Part shown: piece by piece, positions 6,101 to 7,253 of the stretch | How the letters are laid out: each line of letters opens with the position of its first letter | Numbering within the stretch: position 1 is the first letter of the stretch | Assembly (NCBI GenBank): GCA_025453925.1 | Contig: JALOPK010000165.1 | Coordinates: 1 to 7,253 of the forward strand | Direction: 5' to 3' | DNA length: 7,253 nucleotides | Source of the DNA: Candidatus Eiseniibacteriota bacterium | Lineage (GTDB): Bacteria; JAFGKV01 | Notes under the pieces: model-generated | What the model was told of the DNA's origin: nothing | Databases searched by the model: none | Seen by the model: only the letters and a program-made list of their open reading frames with translations | Translations under genes and position numbers: made by a program

Positions 6101-7253
6101 ATGCACATCCTAGATCGTCGAGTCATCTGCGTGGCGTTCATGCTTGCTCTCATCGCGACGACTGAGGCGCGCCCCGGCTATCTCCGCTACCCCGATATCC
6201 ACGGCGATCATGTCGTTTTCACCGCCGAAGGCGACCTCTGGCTCGTCGGGACGGACGGTTCCGATCCGCGCAGGATCACCTCCCACCCGGGTGATGAAAT
6301 CATGGCCCGGTTCTCGCCCGACGGGATGTGGATCGCCTTCGCCGGTGACTACGATGGGAACCGTGATGTGTATGTGATGCCAGCACGGGGGGGGGAACCA
6401 CAGCGCCTCACCTGGCACCCGGATGCCGAGGAACCTATCGGATGGATGCCGGACGGCTCACGAATTCTCTTTCAGAGCAGCCGCGAGTCTCCCCATTGGG
6501 ACGATGAGTTGTACAGTGTCGCACGGGGCGGCGGAGACGCGGAAAAGCTCCGGATCGGCCCCGCGGTGTGGCTGGATGTTGACCCCGAATCTGGACGCTG
6601 GGCGTTCACCCGCCTGTGGGGTGGCGGCACCTGGAAGCGGTATCGGGGCGGTACCGCACCCGACATCTGGGTGGGCCATCCGGACAGTGCGGACTTTGTG
6701 CGTGTGACCACCTTCGACGGTCTGGATGCTGCTCCCATGTGGCGTGACGGGCGCATCTTCTTCCTGTGTGACCGGGGCGGGACGGCCAATGTCTGGTCGA
6801 TGCTTCCCGATGGGTCCGACCAGGCGCAGCACACGCGGTTCACCGAGTGGGACGCGCGATGGCCCGCGATGGGTCCGGATGGGCGCATCGTGTTTGGGCT
6901 TGCCGGAGACATCCACGTCTTCGATCCCGCCAGCGGCGAGGAAGAAGTGATCCCCATCGAGCTGCCAAGCGAGCGGATTCTGACCCGGACCCGTTACCCC
7001 GAAGCTGGCCAGTATCTCACTGAGTTCGCCCTCGCCCCAACGGGAGATCGCCTCGCCGTGGTCACCCGGGGGGAGATCTTCTCGGTGCCGGCCAAGGAGG
7101 GCGTGACAATACCCATCACTCAGGGCAGTGGCGCCCGGGAGCATAGAGTGGGCTTCGATCCCAAGGGCGAGAAGGTGGTGTATGTCACCGACGACAGCGG
7201 CGAGGAAGCCATCGTCACCGCCGATGCATGGGGCCGCGGAGCGTCGCGCCGGT
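6101..7253 (+). CDS. Tricorn protease homologue, N-terminal part (partial, secreted)
   Basis: The first 384 residues of a tricorn-type serine protease, which in the family degrades peptides in concert with other peptidases; the whole protein is usually over 1000 residues. An N-terminal signal peptide is visible: Arg6-Arg7, a hydrophobic core VICVAFMLALIA (8-19) and a likely cleavage near TEA-RP (21-25), so the product is probably exported, unlike archaeal cytosolic tricorn. The mature start GYLRYPDIHGDHVVFTAEG (26-44) and DLWLVGTDG (45-53) are hallmark tricorn propeller sequence. Beta-propeller blade repeats of the form FSPDG..IAF....D..VYVMPA.GG follow at about 71-106, 115-150, 161-205, 214-245 and 257-288, with a second propeller beginning near 300. 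The motif WKRYRGG (178-184) with PDIW (187-190) also fits. Start chosen for GGGAGG 7 bases upstream. The PDZ, helical and catalytic Ser/His regions lie beyond the right edge. A G9 tract lies within codons 95-98. Divergent from the cyclase gene; no functional link is evident. Confidence 0.9.
   Translation, partial: MHILDRRVICVAFMLALIATTEARPGYLRYPDIHGDHVVFTAEGDLWLVGTDGSDPRRITSHPGDEIMARFSPDGMWIAFAGDYDGNRDVYVMPARGGEPQRLTWHPDAEEPIGWMPDGSRILFQSSRESPHWDDELYSVARGGGDAEKLRIGPAVWLDVDPESGRWAFTRLWGGGTWKRYRGGTAPDIWVGHPDSADFVRVTTFDGLDAAPMWRDGRIFFLCDRGGTANVWSMLPDGSDQAQHTRFTEWDARWPAMGPDGRIVFGLAGDIHVFDPASGEEEVIPIELPSERILTRTRYPEAGQYLTEFALAPTGDRLAVVTRGEIFSVPAKEGVTIPITQGSGAREHRVGFDPKGEKVVYVTDDSGEEAIVTADAWGRGASRR
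6387..6395 (+). repeat. G9 homopolymer tract inside the tricorn gene
   Basis: Nine consecutive G residues encode part of Arg-Gly-Gly-Glu at residues 96-99. The protein reads as good tricorn propeller sequence on both sides, so the tract is in frame here. Tracts of this length can slip during replication or be miscalled in sequencing. Confidence 0.8.

Noticed and set aside
5566-6153. 195-codon minus-strand open frame overlapping the start of the cyclase gene
   Set aside because: It is out of frame with the conserved cyclase domain and overlaps both divergent genes; its Arg/Ser-rich sequence looks like a frame shadow.
1-7253. Defence island, CRISPR array, transposon or prophage
   Set aside because: No spaced repeats, transposase, integrase or tRNA-associated att-like repeats were seen; STAND-type domains also occur in defence, but here the cyclase and TPR layout with metabolic neighbours gives no such sign.

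Overview
The window is high-GC bacterial DNA from a chromosome-like region, with dense coding and canonical GGAGG-type ribosome binding sites. Three adjacent minus-strand genes form a tight metabolic operon. They are followed upstream, on the same strand, by a very large signalling gene, and then by a divergent plus-strand gene that runs off the right edge. A secreted tricorn-type protease next to a cyclase-STAND-TPR protein would suit lineages such as Gemmatimonadota, Acidobacteriota, Eisenbacteria or Krumholzibacteriota. This placement is an impression from gene content, not something the sequence proves. No RNA genes, insertion sequences, CRISPR arrays or phage genes were seen.

Reading the minus strand in its direction of transcription, positions 2590 to 1 hold three genes. 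The first is a PEP mutase/isocitrate lyase superfamily C-C lyase (2590-1658) with the catalytic Lys-Arg-Cys-Gly-His motif. The second is an aconitase-family dehydratase large subunit of the LeuC/DmdA kind (1646-357) with all three Fe-S cysteines. The third is its small subunit (353-1), cut by the left edge. Gaps of 11 and 3 bases, and ribosome binding sites that overlap the end of the preceding gene, indicate a translationally coupled operon. A hydratase/isomerase pair plus a malate-type lyase resembles the 2,3-dimethylmalate dehydratase (dmdAB) and 2,3-dimethylmalate lyase pair of nicotinate fermentation, or a methylcitrate-like branch, better than leucine biosynthesis, where no such lyase is used. 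The true substrate is not visible here.

A non-coding stretch of about 300 bases (2591-2896) separates this operon from the end of a 974-residue protein (2897-5821). That protein has an apparently intact class III nucleotidyl cyclase domain, a STAND/AAA-type NTPase with Walker A and B motifs, and a long TPR-rich C-terminus. It is a probable signal-integrating cyclase, with no DNA-binding domain visible.

A 279-base divergent intergenic region (5822-6100) carries several small palindromes and inverted repeats that may be operators or leader hairpins. From 6101 the plus strand encodes the N-terminal signal peptide and beta-propeller part of a tricorn-protease homologue, truncated by the window end before its PDZ and catalytic domains.
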